Shown here in pieces: positions 51,605 through 59,603 of a stretch of 64,000 nucleotides of DNA. The notes beneath the pieces were generated by a model that was not told the origin of the DNA, searched no databases, and saw nothing but the letters and a program-made list of their open reading frames with translations. Position numbers and translations under genes: made by a program. Location: the NCBI RefSeq assembly GCF_002843305.1, contig NZ_PGSG01000072.1:1-64000 (forward strand), given 5' to 3'. Source of the stretch: Streptomyces barkulensis. GTDB lineage: Bacteria > Actinomycetota > Actinomycetes > Streptomycetales > Streptomycetaceae. Position 1 is the stretch's first letter. Each line of letters begins with the position of its first letter.

Positions 51605-53290
51605 ATGAGTCATCCACACCCTGAGCTGAAGCCCGCCCCCAAACTGCCCAAGGGAGGGCTGAGGGTCGTAGCCCTGGGCGGCCTGGGGGAGATCGGCCGC
51701 AACATGACCGTCTTCGAGTACGGCGGCAAGCTGCTGATCGTCGACTGCGGCGTGCTCTTCCCCGAGGAGCACCAGCCCGGCGTGGACGTGATCCTGCCGG
51801 ACTTCACCTCCATCCGCGACCGCCTGGACGACGTGGTGGCCGTGGTGCTCACCCACGGCCACGAGGACCACATCGGCGGCGTGCCGTACCTGCTGCGCGA
51901 GCGGGCGGACATCCCCGTCGTCGGCTCCAAACTGACGCTGGCCTTCCTGGAGGCCAAGCTCAAGGAGCACGGCATCAAGCCGCGCACGGCGCGGGTGCGC
52001 GAGGGCGACCGGCGGGGCCTGGGCCCCTTCGACTGCGAGTTCGTCGCCGTCAACCACTCCATCCCCGACAGTCTGGCCGTCGCCATCCGCACCGGCGCGG
52101 GCCTGGTGCTGCACACCGGCGACTTCAAGATGGACCAGTTCCCGCTGGACGGCCGCATCACCGACCTGCGCGCCTTCGCCCGGCTCGGCGAGGAGGGCGT
52201 CGACCTCTTCCTCACCGACTCCACCAACGCCGAGGTCCCCGGTTTCACCACCGCCGAGGCCGATCTGAACCCCGCGATCGAGCAGGTGATGCGCACCGCG
52301 CCCCGGCGGGTCATCGTCTCCAGCTTCGCCAGCCATGTGCACCGCATCCAGCAGGTGCTGGACGCCGCCCACGCCTACGGCCGCAAGGTCGCCTTCGTGG
52401 GACGGTCGATGGTCCGCAACATGGGCATCGCCCGCGAGCTGGGCTATCTGAAGGTCCCCTCCGGCCTGGTGGTCGGCATGAAGGAACTGGAGAAGCTGCC
52501 CGACCACAAGGTCACGCTGGTGTGCACCGGCTCCCAGGGCGAGCCGATGGCCGCGCTGTCGCGCATGGCCAACCGCGACCACATGATCCGCATCGGCAAG
52601 GGCGACACCGTGCTGATGGCCTCCTCCCTCATCCCCGGCAACGAGACCGCCATCTACCGGGTGATCAACGGGCTGACCCGCTGGGGCGCCAACGTCGTCC
52701 ACAAGGGCAACGCCAAGGTCCACGTCTCCGGCCACGCCAGCGCCGGCGAACTCGTCTACTGCTACAACATCGTCAAGCCCCGCAACGTCATGCCGGTGCA
52801 CGGCGAGTTCAAGCACCTCAGGGCCAACGCCGACCTGGCCATCCGCACCGGCGTCGACCCCGACCGGGTCGTCGTCGCCGAGGACGGCGTCGTCGTCGAC
52901 CTCGTCGACGGACGCGCCTCCATCACCGGCAAGGTGCCCGCGGGCAACGTCTACGTCGACGGCATGGAGGTCGGCGGCGCCACCGAGGCGTCCCTGAAGG
53001 ACCGGCTCACCCTCGCCTCCGAGGGCGTGGTGACGGTCGTCGCCATCGTCGACGCCGACACCGGGGCGCTGGCCGAGCCCCCGGACTTCCTGGCCCGCGG
53101 CTTCGTCCACGACGAGGAGACGTTCGCCTCGGCCATTCCGGTGATCGAGAAGACCCTGGCCTCGGCGGCCGAGGAGGGCGTGGGGGACGCGCAGCAGCTC
53201 GAGCAGCTCATCGCCCGCTCGGTGGCCTCCTGGGCCTTCCGTACCTACCGCCGCAAGCCCCTGGTCATCCCCGTCGTCATCGACGCCTGA
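51605..53290 (+). CDS. rnj: ribonuclease J
   Basis: A 561-residue metallo-beta-lactamase/beta-CASP nuclease. Zinc ligands are in LTHGHEDHIGG, HTGDFKMD and VHVSGHAS; the beta-CASP part has SSFASHVHRIQQVLDAA and PVHGEFKHLRANADLA. RNase J processes rRNA and degrades mRNA by endo- and 5' exonuclease action. The Streptomyces enzyme is needed for normal development and antibiotic production. It stands downstream of the MerR gene without evident link. Confidence 0.95.
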   Translation: MSHPHPELKPAPKLPKGGLRVVALGGLGEIGRNMTVFEYGGKLLIVDCGVLFPEEHQPGVDVILPDFTSIRDRLDDVVAVVLTHGHEDHIGGVPYLLRERADIPVVGSKLTLAFLEAKLKEHGIKPRTARVREGDRRGLGPFDCEFVAVNHSIPDSLAVAIRTGAGLVLHTGDFKMDQFPLDGRITDLRAFARLGEEGVDLFLTDSTNAEVPGFTTAEADLNPAIEQVMRTAPRRVIVSSFASHVHRIQQVLDAAHAYGRKVAFVGRSMVRNMGIARELGYLKVPSGLVVGMKELEKLPDHKVTLVCTGSQGEPMAALSRMANRDHMIRIGKGDTVLMASSLIPGNETAIYRVINGLTRWGANVVHKGNAKVHVSGHASAGELVYCYNIVKPRNVMPVHGEFKHLRANADLAIRTGVDPDRVVVAEDGVVVDLVDGRASITGKVPAGNVYVDGMEVGGATEASLKDRLTLASEGVVTVVAIVDADTGALAEPPDFLARGFVHDEETFASAIPVIEKTLASAAEEGVGDAQQLEQLIARSVASWAFRTYRRKPLVIPVVIDA

Positions 53291-53347
53291 CCGGACCGCA
53301 CCGCAGCGCACCGCACCGCGCCCAGGACCGCACCGGAAGGCGACCGT

Positions 53348-54100
53348 ATGAGCAAGCGCTTCGAGGAGATCGACTGGCGCCCCACCCCGATGGGCGACAT
53401 CAGCCTGCGCCGCCGCCGGGACCCGGTGACCGGCCGGGAGGTGTACGAGGTCAAGCTCGGCGACGAGTTCCTCATGTCCAGCCTCTTCACGGCCGGTGAG
53501 ACCGAACTGGCCCGCCTCGGCCTGGCCGCGCTCCCGGACGGCGGCGCGGGTGCCGGGACCGGCGCCGGGCTGGACGTGGCCGTGGGCGGGCTCGGCCTCG
53601 GCTACACCGCGCGGGCCGTGCTGGAGGACTCGCGGGTGCGCTCGCTGGTCGTCGTCGACGCCCTCCCCGACGTCATCCGCTGGCACGAGGAGAAGCTGGT
53701 GCCGCTGGGCGAGGCACTGGTGTCGGACGGGCGCTGCCGGCTCGTCCGGGGGGACTTCTTCGAACGGGCCGCGGGCACCGAGGGGCTGGACCCGCGGCGG
53801 CCCGGCGGCCGCTTCCACGCGATCCTGCTGGACGTCGACCACTCGCCGCGCCATGTGCTGCACCCCGGCCACGCCCCGTTCTACGAGGAGGCCGGGCTGC
53901 GCGCACTGTCGGAGCACCTCCACCCCGGCGGCGTCTTCGCCCTGTGGTCCGACGACCCGCCGGACGAGGACTTCACCGCCGTACTGGCGCGGGTCTTCGC
54001 CACCGCCAAGGCCCACGTCGTCCGCTTCGACAACCCCTACCGGCCGGGGGAGGAGTCGGCCAACACCGTCTACGTGGCCGGGAGGGGCGCGGGGACGTAG
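53348..54100 (+). CDS. spermidine synthase-like methyltransferase-fold protein
   Basis: A 250-residue protein with a Rossmann fold like spermidine synthases (LDVAVGGLGLGYTARAVLED, SLVVVDALPDVIRWHEEKLV, FHAILLDVDHSPRHVL). The full set of polyamine-site residues cannot be confirmed. It could transfer an aminopropyl or act as a SAM-binding protein of unknown substrate. ATG with GGAAGGCGACC upstream; 57 bases after the RNase J gene. Confidence 0.85.
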   Translation: MSKRFEEIDWRPTPMGDISLRRRRDPVTGREVYEVKLGDEFLMSSLFTAGETELARLGLAALPDGGAGAGTGAGLDVAVGGLGLGYTARAVLEDSRVRSLVVVDALPDVIRWHEEKLVPLGEALVSDGRCRLVRGDFFERAAGTEGLDPRRPGGRFHAILLDVDHSPRHVLHPGHAPFYEEAGLRALSEHLHPGGVFALWSDDPPDEDFTAVLARVFATAKAHVVRFDNPYRPGEESANTVYVAGRGAGT

Positions 54101-54133
54101 CAGCGGGCGGAGGCCGGGCCGGCCCTTGGATAT

Positions 54134-54153
54134 CTACCCTTACGTCAAGGTAG
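54134..54153. promoter_or_regulatory. palindrome upstream of prfC, first copy
   Basis: CTACCCTTACGTCAAGGTAG is an imperfect dyad with centre ACGT. A near-identical element lies just downstream of prfC (56019-56038). Size and symmetry resemble TetR-type operators. Confidence 0.5.
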
Positions 54154-54355
54154 GTTTGCGTGCGGCGAGGTCCGCGGAGTCCGGGGGCTGCGGGCTCCGC
54201 GGGGCCGGCGGGTCGACGCCCGATGCCGGCGGAGAGGCACGCGACGCACACGACGCACACGAGGAACCGCACACAAAGGAACTGGTGAAACGGTTGCGCA
54301 GGTACAGGGGCGAGGCGGACGCGCGGTGCGGGGCACCGCGCCGGGAGCCGGCGCG

Positions 54356-55966
54356 GTGAGCGCGGTGAGTGCGAGGGACCGGCAGGCGGCCGGCGAGGCG
54401 GCCCGGCGGCGGACGTTCGCGGTGATCAGCCACCCGGACGCGGGCAAGTCGACGCTGACCGAGGCGCTGGCCCTGCACGCGCGGGCGATCACCTCGGCCG
54501 GCGCGGTGCACGGCAAGGCCGGCCGGCGCGGAGTGGCGTCGGACTGGATGGAGATGGAGAAGGCCCGCGGCATCTCGGTGACCTCGGCGGTGCTGCAGTT
54601 CGCCCACCGCGACGCGGTGCTGAACCTGCTGGACACCCCCGGCCACGCGGACTTCTCCGAGGACACCTACCGGGTGCTGGCCGCCGTGGACTGCGCGGTG
54701 ATGCTCATCGACGCGGCCAAGGGCCTGGAGGAGCAGACCCGCAAGCTGTTCGACGTCTGCCGCCACCGCGGCATCCCCGTCATCACGTTCGTCAACAAGT
54801 GGGACCGGCCCGGCCGCGACGCCCTGGAGCTGCTGGACGAGATCGAGTCCGAGTTCCGCCTCAGGCCCACCCCCGTCACCTGGCCGGTCGGCGACGCCGG
54901 CCATCTGCGGGGGCTGATCGACGTGCGCGAACCGGAGCGGATGCTGCGCTACACCCGCGCCCCCGGCGGCGCCCGGGCGGCGGCCGAGGAGGTGGTCCCG
55001 GCCGGGCAGGCGGCCGCCGAGGAGGGCGCCGACTGGGCCAGGGCCGTCGAGGAACTGGAGCTGCTGCGCGCCGACGGCGCCGAGCACGACCAGGGCTCGT
55101 TCCTGGCCGGCAAGTCCACCCCGGTGTTCTTCGGCGCGGCCGTCTCCAACATCGGGGTACGGCTGCTGCTGGACGCCGTGGTCGACCTCGCTCCGCCGCC
55201 CGGGGCGCGCGAGCTGGCCGGAGGGGGCAGCCGGCCCGTCGACGCGCCGTTCTCCGGCCTGGTGTTCAAGGTGCAGGCCAACATGGACCGCTCCCACCGC
55301 GACCGCATCGCCTTCATGCGGGTGTGCTCCGGGGTCTTCGAGCGCGGCACGACCGTCATCCGGGCCGCCTCGGGCAAGCCGTTCGCCACCAAGTACGCCC
55401 ACAGCGTCTTCGGCCAGGACCGCTCCTCGGTCGATGTCGCCTACCCCGGCGACGTGGTCGGCCTGGTCAACGCCACCGCCCTGCGGGTGGGCGACACCCT
55501 CTACACCGGCGAGCCCGCCGCCTTCCCGCCCATGCCCACCTTCGCCCCCGAGCACTTCGCCGTCGCCCGCCCCGCCGACATCGGCCGCTCCAAGCAGTTC
55601 CGCCGCGGCATCGCGCAGCTGGACGAGGAGGGCGTGGTCCAGGTCCTCGCCTCCGACCTGCGCGGGGAGCAGGCGCCGGTGCTGGCCGCGGTCGGACCCA
55701 TGCAGTTCGACGTGGTCGCCCACCGCATGGAGCACGAGTTCTCCGCCCCCGTGCGACTGGAGCCGCTGCCCTACCACGTCGCCCGGGCCACCGACGCCGC
55801 CGGCGCGGACGCCCTCAACCGCACCCGGCTGGTGACGGGGGAGGGCCTGGTCCGCAGCCGGGACACCACCCACCTCGCGCTCTTCCCCAGTCGCTGGCAG
55901 GCCGACTCCTTCGCCCGCGAGTTCCCCGGCGCCCGCCTGGAGACGCTCATCGCCGCCCACACCTGA
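54356..55966 (+). CDS. prfC: peptide chain release factor 3
   Basis: A 536-residue translational GTPase: G1 SHPDAGKST, switch region GISVTSAVLQF, G3 DTPGHADFSEDTYR, G4 NKWDRPG, then domains 2 and 3 (GLVFKVQANMDRSHRDRIAF, PMQFDVVAHRMEHEF). RF3 recycles RF1/RF2 from the ribosome after release. GTG at 54356 with GGGAG eight bases upstream gives the usual length; the frame extends 10 codons further upstream. Flanked by two copies of one palindrome. Confidence 0.95.
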   Translation: MSAVSARDRQAAGEAARRRTFAVISHPDAGKSTLTEALALHARAITSAGAVHGKAGRRGVASDWMEMEKARGISVTSAVLQFAHRDAVLNLLDTPGHADFSEDTYRVLAAVDCAVMLIDAAKGLEEQTRKLFDVCRHRGIPVITFVNKWDRPGRDALELLDEIESEFRLRPTPVTWPVGDAGHLRGLIDVREPERMLRYTRAPGGARAAAEEVVPAGQAAAEEGADWARAVEELELLRADGAEHDQGSFLAGKSTPVFFGAAVSNIGVRLLLDAVVDLAPPPGARELAGGGSRPVDAPFSGLVFKVQANMDRSHRDRIAFMRVCSGVFERGTTVIRAASGKPFATKYAHSVFGQDRSSVDVAYPGDVVGLVNATALRVGDTLYTGEPAAFPPMPTFAPEHFAVARPADIGRSKQFRRGIAQLDEEGVVQVLASDLRGEQAPVLAAVGPMQFDVVAHRMEHEFSAPVRLEPLPYHVARATDAAGADALNRTRLVTGEGLVRSRDTTHLALFPSRWQADSFAREFPGARLETLIAAHT

Positions 55967-56018
55967 GGGGCGGTCCGAGGGGAGGCGGGCCCCAGGTGGA
56001 GGCGGCGACCCTCGGAAC

Positions 56019-56038
56019 CTACCCTTACGTGAAGGTGG
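56019..56038. promoter_or_regulatory. palindrome downstream of prfC, second copy
   Basis: CTACCCTTACGTGAAGGTGG at 56019-56038 matches the copy at 54134 in 18 of 20 positions. It lies in the convergent gap between prfC and the McrC gene, where a transcription operator is not expected. Confidence 0.45.
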
Positions 56039-56112
56039 GCCGGGAAGCCCGGGGCGAAGGCGGGCCGGGGCACGGGGGCGCTCCCCCCGCCCCGCCATGC
56101 GGCGTCCGGCGG

Positions 56113-57387
56113 TCAGGGACGCGGCGCGGAGCCGGCCAGATGCCGGGCGATCTCCCGCAGGGCCGACAGCAGCTCCTCCGGCTCGCGCGAGAGGTCCAGG
56201 CCGTGCCGGTACAGCCGCACCCCCCGCCCGTCCGGCCCGGCCGCCGTCCCGCGCACCTCGTGGAAGCGAGCGGGCAGCGCCCCGCCCGCGTACACCAGGT
56301 GCGCCTCGCGCAGACCGAGCACGGTGGCGTACGCCAGCGCCTGGTACAGGTCGGAGCCGGGCGGCCCGCCGGCCTCCCCGACGGCCTTGTACTTGGCGTC
56401 GGCGACGGCGAGCGGGGTGCGGCCGTCGCCGCCGCGCACGACGAGGTCGGGGCGCATCCGCACCAGACCGGCGGCGTCGAGGTGGTGGGGGTCCTGCAGG
56501 CGCGCGGTCAGGCCGTGTTCCCTGAGGGCCTCGCGCAGGGCGACGGTCACGAAGTCCTCGAACAGCCGGTTCATGTCGAGCAGGAAGCCGTCCACGGCCA
56601 GCGGTTCGGGCCCGGCGGGCCGGTGCTCGGGCGAGGAGCCGCGCAGTACGGCCTCGGCCAGCCGCAGCGCGGGCCGGTAGCGGGAGTTCAGGCGCGAGGG
56701 CCGCCAGCGCGGCGGCTCCTGCCCCCGTGTCAGCGGGGCGGCGCCCGCCAGACGCAGACGCTGGTGGGCCAGGCGCCGCCGCACGGGCCCGGGCACCTCC
56801 GGCAGCCGCAGCAGCCGCTCGGCGGCGGCGCGCAGGAGGCGGTTCTCGGCGATGTCCTCGGTGTACGCGTCGTAGGCGATCTCCACGGGCGGGGTGCGGC
56901 CGAAGTGCCGACGGATCTGCTCGGCCTCGCGTATCCGCCCGCGCACCACCAGCGCGGACTCCTCCACCTCCCGGTAGCCCTGGAGGACCCCGCGCCGCAG
57001 CGCCGCGTCCACCCGCCGCTCCACGGCGTGCGCGAGCGCGGGGACGACGTCGTCGTACGCGCCGGTGTCGACGGTGCCCTCCCGGCCGTCGCGCCAGGCA
57101 CGCTCCGGGTCGAGGCTGAAGCCGAGCAGGAAGAACAGCCGGCGCACCGGCGTCTTGGGCGCGATCCGCAGGACCGGGCCGCCGGGTACGCGCACGGCGC
57201 CGACCCGGCTGCCCGCACGCAGCAGCCAGTGCCCGTCCCGGCCGGGGTCGGGGGTCGCGCTGTGCAGGACGCCGGAGGCGACCAGCGCCCGCCCCACCGC
57301 TGCGTCCAGGGGGACGGAGACGGCGGGCCCGTACTCGCGCAGCACCACCTCGCGCGCCGGCCCGGATGCGGTCGAGTCCGCGTTCAC
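56113..57387 (-). CDS. mcrC: McrC-like subunit of modification-dependent restriction system
   Basis: A 424-residue protein with the McrC layout: N-terminal beta domain (VVLREYGPAVSVPLD, VLRIAPKTPVRRLFFLLGF), central helical region and C-terminal PD-(D/E)xK nuclease (VRMRPDLVVRGG, LAVADAKYKAV, DLYQALAYATVLG). McrC stimulates GTP hydrolysis of McrB and supplies the DNA-cleaving site. GTG at 57387 overlaps the McrB stop (GTGA). Confidence 0.9.
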   Translation of the reverse strand: MNADSTASGPAREVVLREYGPAVSVPLDAAVGRALVASGVLHSATPDPGRDGHWLLRAGSRVGAVRVPGGPVLRIAPKTPVRRLFFLLGFSLDPERAWRDGREGTVDTGAYDDVVPALAHAVERRVDAALRRGVLQGYREVEESALVVRGRIREAEQIRRHFGRTPPVEIAYDAYTEDIAENRLLRAAAERLLRLPEVPGPVRRRLAHQRLRLAGAAPLTRGQEPPRWRPSRLNSRYRPALRLAEAVLRGSSPEHRPAGPEPLAVDGFLLDMNRLFEDFVTVALREALREHGLTARLQDPHHLDAAGLVRMRPDLVVRGGDGRTPLAVADAKYKAVGEAGGPPGSDLYQALAYATVLGLREAHLVYAGGALPARFHEVRGTAAGPDGRGVRLYRHGLDLSREPEELLSALREIARHLAGSAPRP

Positions 57388-59231
57388 GGGTGCTGCCCGC
57401 GCAGCGCGTCGAGGCCGTAGCGGGCGGCGACGTCGAGCCCGTCGCCGTAGTGGTGCTCCTCCAGCAGCGGCAGGATCTTGGTGCGCCAGGTCCGCTCCAG
57501 CCCGCCCTCGCGGTACACCCCCGGCTTCATCAGGTACGAGGGCCCGATGGCGAAGTCGGGGTCGTCGACGAGGGAGTTGAGGGCGTCCAGCAGGCGGGCG
57601 GGCTCCGCGTCCCGGCCCTCGCGCTCCAGCCAGCGCGCGAGTAGCCCGGCGGTCGGCTCGGTGCGCGGGGACAGCTCCACGAACGCGAAGCGGCGCCGCA
57701 TCGCCGCGTCCACCAGCGCGATGGAGCGGTCGGCGGTGTTCATCGTGCCGATGACGAAGAGGTTGGGCGGCAGCGCGAAGTCGTCGCCGGAGTAGGTCAG
57801 ACGGACGGACCGGTCCCGGTACTCCAGGAGGAAGTACAGCTCGCCGAAGACCTTCGCCAGGTTGGCGCGGTTGATCTCGTCGACGATCAGGAAGTGCGGG
57901 ACGTGCCGGTTCCCCTCGCGGGAGGCGAGGTCGGCCAGCTCCCGCAGCGGTCCGGCCGTCAGACGGAAGGCCACCTCCCGCGTCTCCGGGTCCGCCGCGG
58001 GACGGAAGCCCTCGAAGAAGTCCTCGTAGGCGTAGGAGGGGTGGAACTGCACGATCTTGACCTGTTCCGGTCCGCCGCCGAAGTGCTCGGCCAGCTTCAT
58101 CGCCAGATACGTCTTGCCCGTGCCCGGCGGGCCGTAGAACACCAGCTGCTTCTCGTCCAACAGCAGTTCGCGCACCTCCTCCAGCCAGGCCCGGTCGTGG
58201 ACGAGGAGGTCGGCGGCCAGCTCCGCGGTGACCTGCGGCAGCGTCAGCTCCCGCTGCGCCGGCCGCTCGCCGGTGCCCCCGGCCGCCGACGGCTCCGCGC
58301 CCTCCGTCCGCCCGGCGGGCCCGCCCGGCCCGCCCGGCGCGTCCAGCCCGTCCAGCCCGTCCAGCGCCTCCAGGACACCGGTCAGATCGACCAGGTCGTG
58401 CTGCACCGACAGCTTCTGCTGCACCTCCCCCGGCAGCTCTTCGTACGGGTGGCCGCCGGGCCGCCAGGCGACGGTCCGCCGCAGGTTGGACAGCCCGCCC
58501 GGCGAGGCGGTCTGCACGGCCTCCCCGGTGATCCGCCCGGTGTACAGCCGGTCGTCGTCGAAGGTGGCGACGGTGTCGCCGACGCGCATCTGCGTCAGGA
58601 AGGCGTGCAACTCGTCGACCAGGCCCTGCTTCTGGTGGTACGAGGCCGCCCCCTCGTACCCCTCCTCGACGAAGCGGCGCAGCGCGCTCCTGGTCGGGTC
58701 GCTCTCCTCCAGCGGCGGCAGGTGCGCGCCGGAGAGCGAGACGACCCCCTCTTCCAGCCACAGCCGCCGCACCAGGTTGTGCCCCGAGACGTTGGCGCCG
58801 CGCACCAGCCACGCCTTGCGCGGGGCGCGCCAGGCGGTGGACAGGTAGTCGGCCAGCGGATGGCCCTCGTCGGTGCGCCAGGACTCCGGGCCGGAGACGT
58901 CGTAGCCGTACACCAGCGCGGCGGCGGCCGAGGAGGAGTTGCACTCGATGTCCCGGGCCGCCACCCAGCGGGGCGGCCCCTGCGGCCGGCCGGGGTCGGC
59001 GGGCGCGTCGACGAGCCCGCCGCCCGCGCGCAGTTCGGCACGCAGGCGGCGCGCGTGGTCGCCGAGCCCGGGGGACGCCTCGGCGGTCACCTCCGACCCC
59101 TTGAGCAGGAGGAACTTGTTCGTGCCGTTGCCGCCGAACTCGGTGAGCAGGCAGCCGCGCGCCTCGCCGCCGTCCCTGGGCAGCCTGATACGGAACTCGG
59201 GCGCGCCGGGGAGGCGTTCGGGCTGCGGCAT
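57384..59231 (-). CDS. mcrB: McrB-like AAA+ GTPase subunit of restriction system
   Basis: A 615-residue protein: an N-terminal variable region (about 1-330) expected to recognise modified DNA, including a FGGNGTNKFLLLKG segment and an EVE/PUA-like stretch (GDTVATFDDDRLYTGRITGE), then the AAA+ motor with Walker A YGPPGTGKTYLA (near 368), Walker B FLIVDEINRANLAKV and the McrB-type MNTADRSIALVD (near 498). It would translocate on modified DNA and trigger McrC. ATG at 59231 with GGAGGG seven bases upstream is chosen over a GTG nine codons earlier. Confidence 0.92.
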   Translation of the reverse strand: MPQPERLPGAPEFRIRLPRDGGEARGCLLTEFGGNGTNKFLLLKGSEVTAEASPGLGDHARRLRAELRAGGGLVDAPADPGRPQGPPRWVAARDIECNSSSAAAALVYGYDVSGPESWRTDEGHPLADYLSTAWRAPRKAWLVRGANVSGHNLVRRLWLEEGVVSLSGAHLPPLEESDPTRSALRRFVEEGYEGAASYHQKQGLVDELHAFLTQMRVGDTVATFDDDRLYTGRITGEAVQTASPGGLSNLRRTVAWRPGGHPYEELPGEVQQKLSVQHDLVDLTGVLEALDGLDGLDAPGGPGGPAGRTEGAEPSAAGGTGERPAQRELTLPQVTAELAADLLVHDRAWLEEVRELLLDEKQLVFYGPPGTGKTYLAMKLAEHFGGGPEQVKIVQFHPSYAYEDFFEGFRPAADPETREVAFRLTAGPLRELADLASREGNRHVPHFLIVDEINRANLAKVFGELYFLLEYRDRSVRLTYSGDDFALPPNLFVIGTMNTADRSIALVDAAMRRRFAFVELSPRTEPTAGLLARWLEREGRDAEPARLLDALNSLVDDPDFAIGPSYLMKPGVYREGGLERTWRTKILPLLEEHHYGDGLDVAARYGLDALRGQHP

Positions 59232-59603
59232 GGGAGGACCCTCCGGGTAGAGCGGCACCTGCGTGAACGCCCCACACTCTACTTGTTGACACAGTCAAGC
59301 AAGGTTCGGGTGTGAGTGATTGATTATGGCCAGCATGTTGACCGTGTAAACAACTCAACTCTAAAGTGTGGGTGCTCCCGCTCGGCCCTTCCCGACGAAC
59401 CGGCGCTCGGCCGCCAGGCGGGGACGTTGGGGTGGGAATCGGCGTATGGGATCGAACGGCATTCGGCTGATGCGGAATTACCGGCCTGGCCAGGGCTTTC
59501 CGTATGTGCGACATACGGCGTGCCCGGCGCGCTCGTACGGGAGCCCGCTCCGCCCCCTGTTCCATGAAGCAGCCATCCCGTGCGTCCACCGGAGGATCGG
59601 AAG
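59232..59603. promoter_or_regulatory. divergent promoters between McrBC and CoiA-like gene
   Basis: 372 bases, clearly AT-richer than the surroundings. Minus strand: -35 TTTACA (59345-59350), 16-bp spacer, -10 CATAAT (59323-59328), each 5 of 6, pointing to mcrB. Plus strand: TTGACC (59338-59343), 18-bp spacer, TAAAGT (59362-59367), pointing to the CoiA-like gene and overlapping the first. An inverted repeat TTGAC-ACA-GTCAA lies at 59286-59298. The remaining leader (to 59603, about 230 bases) has no clear gene. Confidence 0.55.

Noticed and set aside
51032..54016. 994-codon minus-strand frame opposite MerR, RNase J and the spermidine-synthase-like gene
   Set aside because: No recognisable motif, and the opposite strand encodes well-conserved proteins.
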